This document shows, one piece after another, positions 1-11,654 of a stretch of 64,000 bases of DNA (the stretch's first letter is position 1; each line of letters opens with the position of its first letter). Below the pieces are notes generated by a model that saw only the letters and a program-made list of their open reading frames with translations, was not told the DNA's origin and made no database searches. Origin of the DNA: Lineus longissimus. Lineage: Eukaryota; Nemertea; Pilidiophora; Heteronemertea; Lineidae. The position numbers and the translations under genes are program-made. The DNA is taken from positions 3,472,001 to 3,536,000 of the forward strand of contig NC_088314.1 in NCBI RefSeq assembly GCF_910592395.1, read 5' to 3'.

Positions 1-101
1 ACGATAATTTCACAGTGGACCCCTAGCTTCCACTTTAAAATTAAACTCTCAATGCCAAATTTGCCTACATAAAAGTTCGTACTGTTTCATATCGGACTTA
101 C

Positions 102-1699
102 TGGAGGAAGCAATGGGCAGCTGATACAATCCAACGAGAGTTGACCAAGGTTCCACCACAGCCGTGGTTACCAGCGAGGAGGAGGGAGACCTGCCATGGA
201 TAGGCACCCTTGGTCGCTTCGCTGCCTCCGATCACACGGTGCAACAGGGAAGGTGGATAGCTTGATTTGCCACATCCTGGAAGAAGACGATCAAGATGAA
301 CCGCACTGACATCAAAACTGAGAGATGGTATGGATGGAAATGTCAACATTTGGCCAGAGGTGGCCGACACAAGGCTAAACTGACGAAGTTTTTTATAAGC
401 TGATGTTGCTATTTTGAAAATGGAGAATGTTTTCAGGCTAAAAATAGTTGCAAAGCCACTACCTGCTACATTGCTCGTTGGAAAGGTTCCACTGGATCCA
501 GAGGTGATTCCACTGCCAGTGCCGCCGGTACCGGAACCGGCAGTGCAACACACCTAGAATGAAAAAATGAGCAGTGAGAAATCTACGGACGCGACAGTTC
601 TATGTATTTCTGGTTCAACATTATTATTGTTATAAACCAAAGAACAAAACATTTTAGTCATGAGATCAACATTTGATTTCTATTCACTCAAGATTTGTGT
701 TGCTATCTGCACGTTTTTTCAAAACACGCGATTACAGCTGAATTGTTTTCGTCGGATAACCAGATATCATCACAGCGTTCGTGTTCCCATATTTTCAGGT
801 GGCTGTGTTCCCACAGAAGTCAAGCAGCAGAGATAACAATTATAACATATCGTGATGTTTGATGTAGGCAAATGCCTCAGAACTGTACAGCGACTTACGT
901 AGTTTTGGTATGGGCAGAGCTGATACTGGGAGCTGGACACGACCTGGCCGTTGCATGGGTAGTTGTTTGGGAGGCACTGTCCAGAATAGTGTGCTTCACA
1001 ATAGTTCGCTGCACCTGCAAAAACACTGGTCGATTTGGTGATCCTAAACCTTAAAAAGACACCGCTGACATCAACTCGGTGGCTTTAATCGTTGCAGATA
1101 AAATTGTATATGGGACTAGATACTCTGGCACACTTTTGATAGCCTAAACCATCAAGTTGCAATTTAGTAAATACATACGTAAGTACATGTAGTTTATAAC
1201 TAAACATAATTTATAGTATACTCAGCCTTTCTATATATTAACGGCGGGAAGAAGTCATATTTTCCTGCGCAGCAAAAGCAATCCTTACCTTTACAGCAAA
1301 CATTTCCCCATGGGCACAGTCCTGGGTAGTTGATGATATTCTGAGTGAGGCACACTGGTATACATTGGCCTTGGTAGTAGATGGAGCAGTAGTTGGCCAC
1401 TGAAACGAGTTACATCGTCAAGTAACGCAACGTAGTGATCTAGCATGACCATGCACCCAAGTGTATGAAAAAGCTTTCTGAAGACTATCGCAATAGGTTA
1501 GCAACAATGTTCGTCTGTTCTTCCTCTGGATAGTCTGCGATAGCATAATTCATTGGCATGGTCTCTGCAGCTAAAAATCCCTCAATAACCGATGAACGGA
1601 TGGCTAAACCAAGGGACTAAATCTACTTGCACTGGTTGTATTATACTCACGGATTCCCTGCAAGCTCCCCAGGAGGACCACGAATGTTGCCAGGAACAT
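102..1699 (-). CDS. CLIP-like domain trypsin-family serine protease, 5' part only
   Basis: Secreted S1 protease zymogen running off the left edge of the window. Exons on the minus strand: 1651-1699, 1289-1399, 899-1014, 463-553, 102-276; all junctions are GT-AG and phases match, leaving an open phase-2 donor at 102. The start at 1699 opens a signal peptide ([15 protein letters not shown]). Two six-cysteine modules follow, each with the order C..GQC..C..C..VCC, resembling arthropod CLIP domains; the second is split by an intron just before its VCC. A Gly/Ser/Thr linker and a cysteine (GCGKSS) lead to the activation site R|VIGG, then PWQVSLL and the catalytic-His motif SAAHC. The Asp and Ser exons lie outside the window. 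It is divergent to, and paralogous with, the protease starting at 2739. The protease call is firm; naming the Cys modules CLIP is inference from cysteine spacing. Confidence 0.85.
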
Positions 1700-2738
1700 G
1701 ATTGCCGATTTTGTGTGAAAATCTGCGATCAAGGCTTTTTCGAATGGTTTCGGCGTTTCTCGATATCAATGTTACTAGCGTGTCATTTTAATGACTTCTT
1801 ATGCAATGCCAATATTATCATGGAGCTGATATGTATTAAAGCCGAAATAGCTGAATCGCCTCTATTGATTCTGCTTGATTGTCAGCCATAATTTCTCTGT
1901 CATTGCAATACCAACGAAAAGGTACTGAAACATAGACATCTTACTTCACCTTTTCTCATGCTACTCTTGAGTCCATTATACCAAAGGGAAATGAACTCCT
2001 AGACTCCAAAAGAATTCTAGATTATCGAGGATAATTGGCTAGTTGCTTTAATATTGTTATCAAATTCAGCTGTTTTGTTCTCACGAAGATCATCCGTTAC
2101 CTATGATTCTCAGTGCCAATGCCGAAAAGCAATTGAAATATATCGAGCTTCTTCTTGAAGTTACATGTACATGTACATGTACATGTACATGGAACTACAT
2201 GAACACGTACATGGAACTACATGTACACGTACATGGAACTACATGTACATGTACATGGAACTACATGAACACGTACATGGAACTACATGTACACGTACAT
2301 GGAACTACTTGTAATAAGTGTTTGGCATTAATCCGTTCCTTTAAAAGTGAATTTTAAATTTCTTTGTTTATATCATTCGACCTTCGTCTGCAATAGTCTA
2401 CTCTGGTGTTTGATTTACATAAAGACACGGTTGAAAGTTGCCAGATGCTAGATGCTAATTCTGAATTGTAACTGCAAAGTACGCCGATAAGTGCACTTGC
2501 GGAGTTGTCAAAATATCAAACCTTGTCGATTGACAAGAGCGAGTATGTCACATGGCTCCGTGCGTATCAGTGGGTAGCGACAAAAAGATAATACAGAATA
2601 CACAAAGAATCCAGTTTCTATATGTCCAGGACGGAAGACACCTAGTTTAATAGATAAACTAGAAATGAGCAATTGGCTTGGCCATATCAAACAGGTGTTT
2701 TGTATAGCCACCAGTTTACAGTGTCCTTCGTCATACAA
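1700..2738. other. Shared upstream region of two divergent protease genes
   Basis: About 1 kb separates the start codons of two head-to-head protease genes and should hold both promoters. Apart from the 22-bp tandem array at 2163-2306 I see no gene and no clear TATA box. Confidence 0.4.
2163..2306. repeat. 22-bp tandem repeat with 66-bp higher-order structure
   Basis: A 12-base ACATGTACATGT lead-in is followed by six 22-base units ending ACATGGAACT. The units come in three variants (ACATGTACATGT.., ACATGAACACGT.., ACATGTACACGT..) in the order A-B-C-A-B-C, so the array is a 66-base higher-order unit present twice. The core is self-complementary (ACATGT/TACATGTA) and could fold. Confidence 0.9.
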
Positions 2739-5245
2739 ATGCGCTTTCTTGTGATATTTGTTTTGTGCGGGCTGCCTATAGTCCTTGGGTGGAGAGGAGG
2801 CCGGCGTATCGACTGGAAATGGTGGGAGAAGTTGGAGACCAAAGTATTACAACCAAAGTGTACGTAAACTATTACTTTTAAGATCATTACGTGTATAGCC
2901 TTATTTACAGTTTCATCTTTTATGTCAAATGCTTTGGGTTAATACCTGATCCACACTCTCCCAAAGCAGCAATGTAGTAAAAGGAGCGTGTTTGAGAGTC
3001 AATTACTCAATATATTTTGCCAGACCATCAAAAATGTTCATCACTGTATGTTTCGTATCAGTGTGCTATAGGAGGCGTGGTTATTGCATCTTTGACTGGC
3101 GGGAGGGATGGTGTCCCGAAGGTTATGAAACCAGATGGAACCGACAATGTGGATATTATGGGGTTTGCTGCATCTTTCCGCCAAGACCCATAACGGCAGT
3201 ACCACCAACACTAATAACAACATCTCCACCTAAAGTGACGGGTGAGTGGGCGCTTGAAACAGTTTGTTATCCAGCGTTTTCCAGGTTTCCGTCACGATGA
3301 CGGTCATCTTAATTTCAGGCGTTTTCTGTTGCATGATCCCCTTCGATATGTGACAAAAGAGACACGGTTCCAGAGATATAGAATCATTCGAATCACTTTG
3401 ATGATCTGCAAATTACATATTCCCACCATGTATCATCTACACTGCTACGCAATGATTGGATTTGGAAGTAATAGAGACGACATACTAACCAACAAGTAAG
3501 TACTTGCGTTTGAACACCTGCACTGCTTAGGAGTTTACCTACATTTTGTATCTTAATGCCTTGTTTCAGAGTTTGAATGTGGTGTTAGTAAATTTGGTGC
3601 CGACGCGATGAAGTGGCGGATTGTTGGCGGTCGAGACGCAGATCACGGTGAATATCCATGGCAGGTAAGAGTTGGAGAGCTCCTGGGCAATGGTTACTAT
3701 TACATTTGAATTGTTTGAAATTGATACGTTATACTAGATTTTGTCTGTAGTTTCTGATAAAAAAGGCAAATTTCATGCCAATATCAAGGAAGAGCTTATC
3801 TGAGGCAAAAAAGGCAAAAGAAAATGTTTCGATATTTCATAATCCAATCAAAACCAAGTGAATGACTATGAGATAACTATGGATTTTATTCTTTCCTCTT
3901 CATCATGATAGGTGTCGATTTTGTACCTTGGTGTCCATTGGTGTGGTGGTACCTTAATCAACAGAGATTGGGTCATGACAGCTGCTCATTGCTTCATAAG
4001 GTGAGTTTTAGTATCTAAACTGTTTTGCCCCAACCCCTGCGACATAGTCAGTTTGACTCAGCTATCATACTGACTGATTGTTTCTCATGTTGTTGGTTTT
4101 GTTCTGATTCGATTATTGACAACTATAATGTTCTTTATCCTAGTAAACCTGCCAGAGATTTCTCAATCATTCTTGGACAGCATCGCCTAAACGACGACGA
4201 TAAAACAGAACAGCATATTGGTATATCCAAAATCATCGACCATCCGGAATATCACTTCCATGACACCGAACACGACCTCTCATTGGTCAAACTAAGTCAC
4301 GCGGGCACATATAATGATTACGTCATACCTGCATGTTTGCCTGGGAAAGAGGAGGTATTCGAGGGGATGTTCTGCACCGTGACTGGCTGGGGCCACACAG
4401 CGGAAAGTAAGTTTGATGTCCGACAAGCCTTTACATTGACCTAAGATTTTGAAGTTTTCAAACTGCCCCTCTTGTGTTCATCATGAAAAAACATAAATCT
4501 TAACACCGAGACGCGTTAATACCAAACTGATGTCCTGTATCAAAGACGACATAGTCGTATTTTGTATGGTGAAATTAACAAAGTCAGAAATCGGAAAACA
4601 GCAATACATGGTGTGTATTGAAGTAAGTATGAGACAGTAAGAAAAATGGTTTTGGTATGTTTCTTTTTGCAGATGGACTGAGGTCAAACGTTCTTAAGGA
4701 GGTTACCGTACCCGTGGTGACGCGGGATATATGCGCAAAGAGGTTAGAATCGAAGGGGGATGTCTATGGGACAAACATATGTGCTGGTTATGAGGATGGA
4801 GGGAAGGATGCTTGTCAGGTAGGATCATAAAATCTTTCTCAATTTGTTTTTTAAATTCCTCCCCCAAAGACGAAGATGGCTGTTCATGTGCACGCGGGGT
4901 TCTCGAAAACGGTCATACCGCAAACCTCCACCTTTGGTGGCTGGGCTCCAGCACAAGGCAATGGGTGTATGTCCATGGAGCCGTTTCCAGCTACGGGGTG
5001 ACCTTTGAGAAGCTTTCAGCTGAGGAACACGTACAAACAATAGCAAACATTACATTATGGAGTTGCATTTTTCTCTGCAGAGTGATTCTGGTGGTCCACT
5101 GAACTGCCGCAAATTTGGCGAGAACTGGATGGTGGCAGGCGTTGTGTCTTGGGGCGATGGCTGCGGAAAAGCAGAGAAGCCTGGGGTCTACACCAGCGTA
5201 GCAGCTTACTCCGAATGGATAAAGGAAACCGTTGCAGCAAATTAG
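2739..5245 (+). CDS. Secreted CLIP-like domain trypsin-type serine protease
   Basis: Complete gene, 352 aa. Exons 2739-2859, 3062-3241, 3570-3664, 3912-4000, 4144-4406, 4673-4818, 5081-5245; phases match throughout. Residues 1-17 are a signal peptide. Cysteines 42, 49, 58, 70, 76 and 77 form a CLIP-like module (C..GYC..GWC..QC..GVCC), followed by a Pro/Thr linker and a lone Cys104 likely pairing with the catalytic domain. Activation is at Arg117|IVGG. The triad is His158 (TAAHC), Asp206 (HDLSLV) and Ser301 (DSGGP). Asp295 (GKDACQ) at the base of the S1 pocket and the Gly residues of SWGDGCG and KPGVYT predict trypsin-like cleavage after Lys/Arg. Odd: the residue before DSGGP is Ser299, where nearly all family members have Gly193 of the oxyanion hole; the exon junction gives no alternative in frame. 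Likely extracellular, in a cascade or digestion/immunity; the substrate is unknown. Confidence 0.9.
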
Positions 5246-5440
5246 GGAAGCTGCTTTGACGCCGAGGACAGCACTATAAAATGGTCAGAAGTGATACCTT
5301 AATGAACAACAGACCATGCCACTCTGTCTATTGGATTCACTTGAATGTACACAATTCGCATCAACTACATCGATGTATCGTGGCTTTGTAAGCATATTAG
5401 CTGCATTTTCGAAACACCCTTTACTGAAATATTAGTATCA

Positions 5441-5446
5441 AATAAA
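5441..5446 (+). promoter_or_regulatory. Poly(A) signal of the plus-strand protease
   Basis: AATAAA lies 196 bases after the stop codon of the protease gene, a normal 3' UTR distance. Confidence 0.6.
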
Positions 5447-6438
5447 ACACGACTCCGTCACTCTACATGCACATCGTATCTTTTAAACAAGGACTTTGTT
5501 TGAGTTTCATTATACTAAGAACAAAGCAGTGCTTACGGCAAAAGCGTTAATCTAAATTTCATTGTTTCACATCGAACCAAAGTTTCAGCAGTTGTTGGCT
5601 ATTATGGGAAATGGAATTCGACAATAATAGAAAAAATATTCAGAAATAAAATATGATAAAGAATGAAAGATAAACTTTGTTCCGAGGTCGGCCCTGGGTT
5701 TAGCAACGACATTGGCTTTTGTAATGATGATCAGTTCAGTATTCTGTTCACCACCTTGAGCAGTGTACTCTCATGGTTCCGTTTCTCTATCAGACATTTT
5801 AACCTGAGACTACACGATGGACAGTCCAACCCGACAAGCTCGCCCATTCAACATTATACTTTCCTCCGGCGAATTTGACCGGAAGTATTTCATTCTGACT
5901 GTGACGGTGAAGCAGAATTGGGGGTTTATGATTTTTTACTTGAGGAAAGATATGACTGCAAAAACGTCTTCAACAACACTGACATGACACTGCTTCAAGT
6001 TTTTTTAGCCGGTTGTTTAAATGTTCTTGTTAGATTGATGAATAATATTCGTGGAGCTGGTGTGTCCATCGACACTTACATGTAAAAGCTATACTCACTA
6101 TAATCAACCAAACTCCCATAGACATGGATATTTTTCTTTTGCATCTTTAACGATTTCAAATCCGGCTACGTTTAAAGGGAGTATAAGTGTCGACCAAGAT
6201 TGTCATACAAAATGTCACTACTTCAAAGCATGGCCCGTATCCGGTTACGCCGTTTTGTTATGTTCTTATTAGGCGGAAGTTGGCAAAACAGTCAGCTTTC
6301 TACCATGCTCAGGAAATTAATTTGATCTTTTCATTATAAAATATATGAAACTTCGAACTATACGCACACAGTACATAGTTCCAGGATTTAAATAGAGCAT
6401 GGTTGTTTAATTTTGATTGCAAGGGTCAAGTGTTCGTG
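5447..6438. other. Intergenic, nothing recognised
   Basis: About 1 kb of AT-rich sequence between the protease and the next secreted-protein gene. Short open frames occur, but none has a signal, domain or splice context I can support. Confidence 0.4.
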
Positions 6439-7971
6439 ATGCAGTTCTCGGGTTTAGTGATAATCTGTGTTGTGCCTTTCAATTCTGGTAAAGGCTCTGG
6501 GAAAAGAAAACAGGACATCACAGTGGCTGTGTTCCAACCTGCTTATACTACAAATGAAATCAAAAAGGAAATATACCTCAGATATAATTTCACCAGGTCT
6601 CCAGTTGAGTGCTCTGTTCTCTCCCTGCCGGAAGAAGGTGTTTTTTATTTCGTCTACAGAGGAAATGTTTGCAATTTTCACAGAGATACCCCAGCCGCAA
6701 TCTGTGAGATTGGACTGACGAGGCTGCCCGGTGTAAAATACATGAGAAAGAAAGTAAGTACGTGTTTGTAGTGATCAGGAAGTTGAACAATGGGATAGGC
6801 GTGCATAGGCGTTTCGGGGGCTTTGCGAAAACTCCCTATTGGTGATGTTGCCCCTGAATGATGTCGAGTGAGATGCATATTTGAGCGAATCAAATAACCA
6901 GGTAATCTTTCATATCGATAACCCTATTTTGATCATAAGTTTGCAGGCGAACCTTCTTGGAGTTTCACAAGTGAATTCTCAATGAAAGATATGAACTTTT
7001 TAAGCGTGTACGGAGGAGTATATTATCATTACTATATGAAAAGGATGATCATAGAATACCCGTTAAAGGGCGGCTGGAGATTTCAAGCATTCGAAAAGGA
7101 TGAAGCAAGCAAAAGTTTTATTCTCAGAAATGAGCCACCCGCCCTGAGTGATATGTTGGATAGCATTAGGGGTGGCCTCGTCGAACACGGACTGATAATT
7201 TGGCAAAGAAATAAAGCCAAGTGGAGGATGAACTTATATAATATAGAAACGGGACAGTATACAGGGCGAATTGTATGGATTGATGCTTATAGAGACACTG
7301 GTGACAACTGCTTACAATATCAACCCATTGCTTTATTCTTTGTAGGGAAGTCGGCCATCGTCCGTTGCCCCATTACGAAGACATCATTCAGGTATTTCTT
7401 CTTCGACCAGTATAAAGAAGAGCTTCAGAGGGGTATGAGGAATATCGATCTCGGAGAAGGGATGCTTTTGCGCGAGGTTGGAGATATGCATCACCCATTG
7501 TGTGCCCGCGATGGAATATTTGCCATGGCGTACCAATCAACGAAGACCGAGATCAGTGTAGACGTCATTCGAGTAGGGGTGAAAGACGGTGACACCTCGC
7601 TAACAACAAATTTTAAGCTTAACCTTGATATTTTGGGAAACATGTACGGAACTGACGGCCTATGGCGAATTTACGTCATAAAGAACACTGTGTTATTGAT
7701 ATTTAATCAGTGTACTCCGACTAAGATTTTCGTGTACAATGTGGTTGAGAGAGGTACGGGGATGGATACTGTCATTGAAGCCATTCCATATCCCGGCAAC
7801 CCGATCGTGACTCCGCTAGCTTTCAAGTATAGGCGGTTTTTTTTTGACAACGATGGAAACTACTATGATGTCATGATAGAGTCTATGACACAACCAAGAC
7901 GCATTAGCACTGAAGAGATGCTGAAAGTGACGTCTGTTAAAATGTTCAACATATCGGAATTGGAGTTTTGA
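6439..7971 (+). CDS. Unrecognised putative secreted protein, ~447 aa
   Basis: Two exons, 6439-6757 and 6947-7971. The second exon must be entered with two bases (GC|GAA), so the GTACGT donor at 6758 is used instead of the GTAAGT four bases upstream, which would give an early stop; the same kind of GTACGT donor ends exon 1 of the preceding gene. The start at 6439 gives a hydrophobic N terminus (MQFSGLVIICVVPF) consistent with a signal peptide; an in-frame ATG at 6403 is an alternative. The long second exon is dense in aromatic and beta-prone residues, with scattered cysteines (SPVECSV, GNVCNFH, DNCLQY, VRCPITK, LCARDG, NQCTPT). I recognise no family; the texture would suit a beta-propeller or beta-sandwich ectodomain, but this is speculation. 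That it is a real gene is likely from the 341-codon exon and the coherent junction. Confidence 0.6.
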
Positions 7972-9605
7972 AGTCGTGAATATGTTTTGAATTGACAGGT
8001 AAAAAGTTGTTCAAGAACCAAGTGCATGTTTAAGTACATTGTATTAAGTGCAATCACAATCACGGGTACATGTACATTATCATCCGGTTTAAACAGAAAA
8101 TACGTCAGTGGTTAAAAGAGATATAAAAAAAGCGTAACGTCAATCGTTGACACCCAGACGACACGACTATAGAACAGAACTTCCCCCGGTGTAAAAGTAA
8201 ATCATGTCAATGATGATTGTTCAGGGATTTAAAACAAACAGAGACATGGTCTTATATCTCTGTGTCGTCGGCTGTCGTATCTCTTCCAAGTTCTTGATCA
8301 CAGGACCAAGGTTGAAGCAACTCGGTCAGTAGCCAGCGTGGCACCTGTCTTGTAGTGGAATATACGATCTGGAAAGTCGCAACAGCTTATGACAAATATT
8401 CCATATAAAAACACGAGATAAATAATTGGGACACAAGCCGTCTCCTTGTTTCTTTTGCGATCATGACAAATAGCCGACATCCGTCCTCCCGGCGTCGTTT
8501 TCTGTCAGCTGATGCCACACGTATCTTGCCGCCAACAGCAAAACGAGTTAAAATAGTGTATCAACCATGTATCAGAAATGTTACGATGACACTGTTGAAA
8601 ATGATGCTTCGAGTAGGCCCAAAACGATTTCAATACCATTCATATCACCATTCGTTCAGATGGTCTTTTTGTGAATTCGCTAGTGGTCGACTGATAGGTC
8701 TTATACATACCCAAAGTGAACTCGTGCAGAAGAAGACCTTCACTCCGGATGCAGTGGACCGGCCTTGTCTTTTCGCCTTAGATAAACGATGATCAGGATG
8801 ACGAAATTGACTGCACGAGTCTAAAATGATACATCTTAGCGAGGCCATTACTGAAATGTTGTGTTTTATCGACTATAGCCAACCAAATATGGTCGATTTG
8901 ATTGAACGCTGCAGGTCAGAGATGGTTACTAATAAAATCAATCGGTTGTCTCAATCATAATATCTTTTGGAGGAACATTTGCTTCATCACATGTGATTCG
9001 TTAAAGAAATATTGACGGTTAGAAGTTAAAATTTATTTCAGCCAGGTAACTATAACTGCCACCTTCTGGCAGAGAAACTCCCTCATCTTATGCTATGGTA
9101 CAAAGTCTGCAATTAGAAATGCTTTTGATCTGCTACTAAACAGGGTGTAACGACTCCTGCTTGTGTTGGATCAAAAGCAAGTCTAGATTGTTGTCTGCAG
9201 CGCGAACGCATTTCTAGCCAGTTAACAGGGTTTTAAAAATGAGAAGAAGGACGACTAGAAATCACACTTTCACAAAGAAAATGCCACAATCCCTCATCAT
9301 TCACACAGAGGCAGATGAAGTGGCGCATCATGTTTTCATCCAACCTGAACGCAAGTGGCTCAGTTTAAATTTCCCGCCTCACATACAGCTCCTCCAGCGG
9401 CTGACGGAGAACCGATCTATAAATAGATCCCTAAAAAGCGGTTGTATGTGCGACATCGGACAAATTGCGACCCGGCGAGTACGATTTTTGTACGACAGAA
9501 TTCAGTCTAAATTCACGTTATTGGAGGTCTGATTTCTAGTCTTCGATATCCTGGACATGAACACTTAAGTGTAGCATATTTCTGCACTCAAAAGAACGAA
9601 GAAAG
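7972..9605. other. Intergenic, nothing firmly supported
   Basis: 1.6 kb containing open frames of 60-109 codons on both strands (for example 8463-8792 and 9239-9532) without recognisable domains, splice partners or signal peptides. The right end should hold the LSM8 promoter. Confidence 0.4.
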
Positions 9606-10977
9606 ATGGCTTCTGCTTTAGAAACGTACGTCAATCGTATCCTTTACAAATCGTGCTCACAGACTCGGGACCCCGCTCCACACAATACACGTACACACCA
9701 CAGTAGTCAGTACGGTCATCCTAAATAGCGTCCACCAGCACCCACCAGCGTCCACCAGGTTTAAAGTCGGATATAAAGTCATCGAAATAAAATTTAGTAG
9801 CCATAAACGAAATAAGTATACCATAAAACACACTTCATGAAAATTTCACGACATTTGGGTGTAAGAATTAAGATACTAGATAGGGGATCTATATTGTCTA
9901 AAATCACAAGGCTCCTGTAGTATTGGGAGGCCCTATCATTTCCTCCAAGTCAATCAGTATGACAACCCACTCTTTATAATATAATATTATTTGTCCTTAA
10001 CCCATTATCAGGAAATGTTGCAATTATCACTGCTGACGGCCGAACTATTGTGGTAAGTTCTTCCTTAACTGTGACGGGTGGGTTGTGTTCCTGGAACAGA
10101 ACAAGGAGAAAAGAGCTTTACAGAATTGCTGTTTTCACAACAAAGACCTTTCGGAAGACAGAAGTTGAATGGGATTTTTATGATGTACGCTTGAAGTATT
10201 GCTAATGTTTGTTGGAAGGACATGTAGCTGCCTACCACTAGGCACTACCAGGGAAACATTTCCAGGCCTGTTCATCGGTCTTTTTACACTCTAGGACTAT
10301 GTACATTGCAAAACACAGTGAAATGTTTTAAAAATCATGCTACTACATGTAACCTAACTTATGCAGTTGACACCTTGCTGATTTACAGCACACTGTGACA
10401 CCAAGAGTTCAACACATGGGTTGACTTCTGGACAGCTTTGATTTGAATCAAGTACAACAGTCAGTTTCTTTGTAAATGTTATTTTATTGAATTTTTCAGG
10501 GTGTACTGAAAGGATTTGACCAGACCATCAACCTGATCCTTGATGAGAGTCATGAACGTGTATACAGCTCTACTCAGGGAGTGGAGCAGGTCTTATTAGG
10601 ATTGTACATCATCAGGGGGGATAATGTGTAAGTATGGGTTATGTGAGACGCTCCGACGAAGTGGGTGACAAAGGGGGAGAAGCGAGAGAAAGTATTTTTC
10701 TCAACATTCGCTTTTCTTCACGGAAATGTTTCTATAAGTCACATGAACATTCAAATCATTCTACAATTTACCAGGTTAGTCATTCACCTTCCATTTAAAA
10801 TCTAGGTATATTATGTGTCCGTTTAGTGAAGGCTAACTATCGTTGGTTAGGGATTGCAAATTTTCAATAAATTCCTTTAATTTCAGTGCTGTGGTTGGTG
10901 AAATTGATGATGACGCTGACAGTCAATTAGATCTCTCAAAAATACGGGCAGAGCCACTTGGACCTGTTTCCCATTAA
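9606..10977 (+). CDS. LSM8: LSM8, U6 snRNA-associated Sm-like protein
   Basis: 96 aa, the length of the human protein. Exons 9606-9636, 10012-10052, 10500-10627, 10887-10977. The product carries the Sm1/Sm2 fold residues LKGFDQTINLILDESHERV and YIIRGDNVAVVGE and ends in the LSM8-type tail IRAEPLGPVSH. LSm8 completes the nuclear LSm2-8 ring, which binds the 3' oligo(U) of U6 snRNA and supports spliceosome assembly and recycling; LSm8 distinguishes it from the cytoplasmic LSm1-7 decay ring. Intron 1 is U12-type (separate entry). The open frame fits no other LSm paralogue as well. The 3' UTR probably extends to the AATAAA at 11649. Confidence 0.97.
9637..10011 (+). other. U12-type (minor spliceosome) intron 1 of LSM8
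   Basis: The 5' splice site is GTATCCTTT (9637-9645), matching the U12 GT-AG consensus. TCCTTAAC at 9994-10001 is a perfect U12 branch-point motif placed about ten bases before the CAG acceptor. There is no polypyrimidine tract, as expected for this class. The splice gives the phase-1 join that restores the conserved LSM8 reading frame. Confidence 0.92.
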
Positions 10978-11640
10978 CATCAGGACAGGAACAATCATAT
11001 TCCAGTAATGTTGGTTGTGAAACGAGATGGAATGTGCTATGCCTATGTGAACTTTCTCCATAGTTTCTGCCAGTCTCTAACTGATGCTAAATGCCAAGGA
11101 GGGAGGACTGGACAAATTGCAGCTACAGATTGAGTGTGTTTCCGCATCACAGTTGGCCATGTTGATAAAAGGAGATTGCCGCAGTTAGCTCTAGAGACAG
11201 AAAGATGAATGTTCAAATGCTTTTTTGAAAAGATATGGACTCCTTTAACATTTCCTTTGATGCAAGTTTAAGAAACATATGATTTGCTTTGGACTTGTGT
11301 TGGAATTGTGTGCTGTAGTTGAAAAGTGAGGGATCATCTCAATGTACATTGAAGCTGAAAAAGGACAAAGTCATTTCGTCTTACAGAAGGAAGAGGTGTG
11401 GTACATAATCTTAATTGTCTGCAATTTGGTCTCGTCAGCATGTTTGTGTTTCTAAATCTTCAAATTCAAGTCACAAGGCCACTTTTACTTGTCTTTCAAA
11501 AAAGGGGAGGGGTGAAGTGAGAGACTAAATAGTTTTGTCTTTTTTATCTTCAGTGTATTTTGGGGTGATCCTGTACACTCTATTGCAATTGTGTGCATTT
11601 TATAAGGATTACACAATCATGTATATGTGTGAATCATCTT

Positions 11641-11654
11641 TTTATTGAAATAAA
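11641..11654. promoter_or_regulatory. Back-to-back poly(A) signals
   Basis: TTTATTGAAATAAA contains AATAAA on the minus strand (11641-11646) and on the plus strand (11649-11654). It lies between the convergent LSM8 and CABIT/SAM genes and could serve both 3' ends. Use by the minus-strand gene is inferred only from position. Confidence 0.45.

Noticed and set aside
2103-2357. 84-codon open frame rich in TCTCT and HVHVHG repeats
   Set aside because: It is a translation of the 22-bp tandem array; its 22-residue periodicity is just the 66-bp repeat.
8463-8792. 109-codon plus-strand frame before LSM8
   Set aside because: Unsupported by splice sites, signal peptide, domain or codon pattern.
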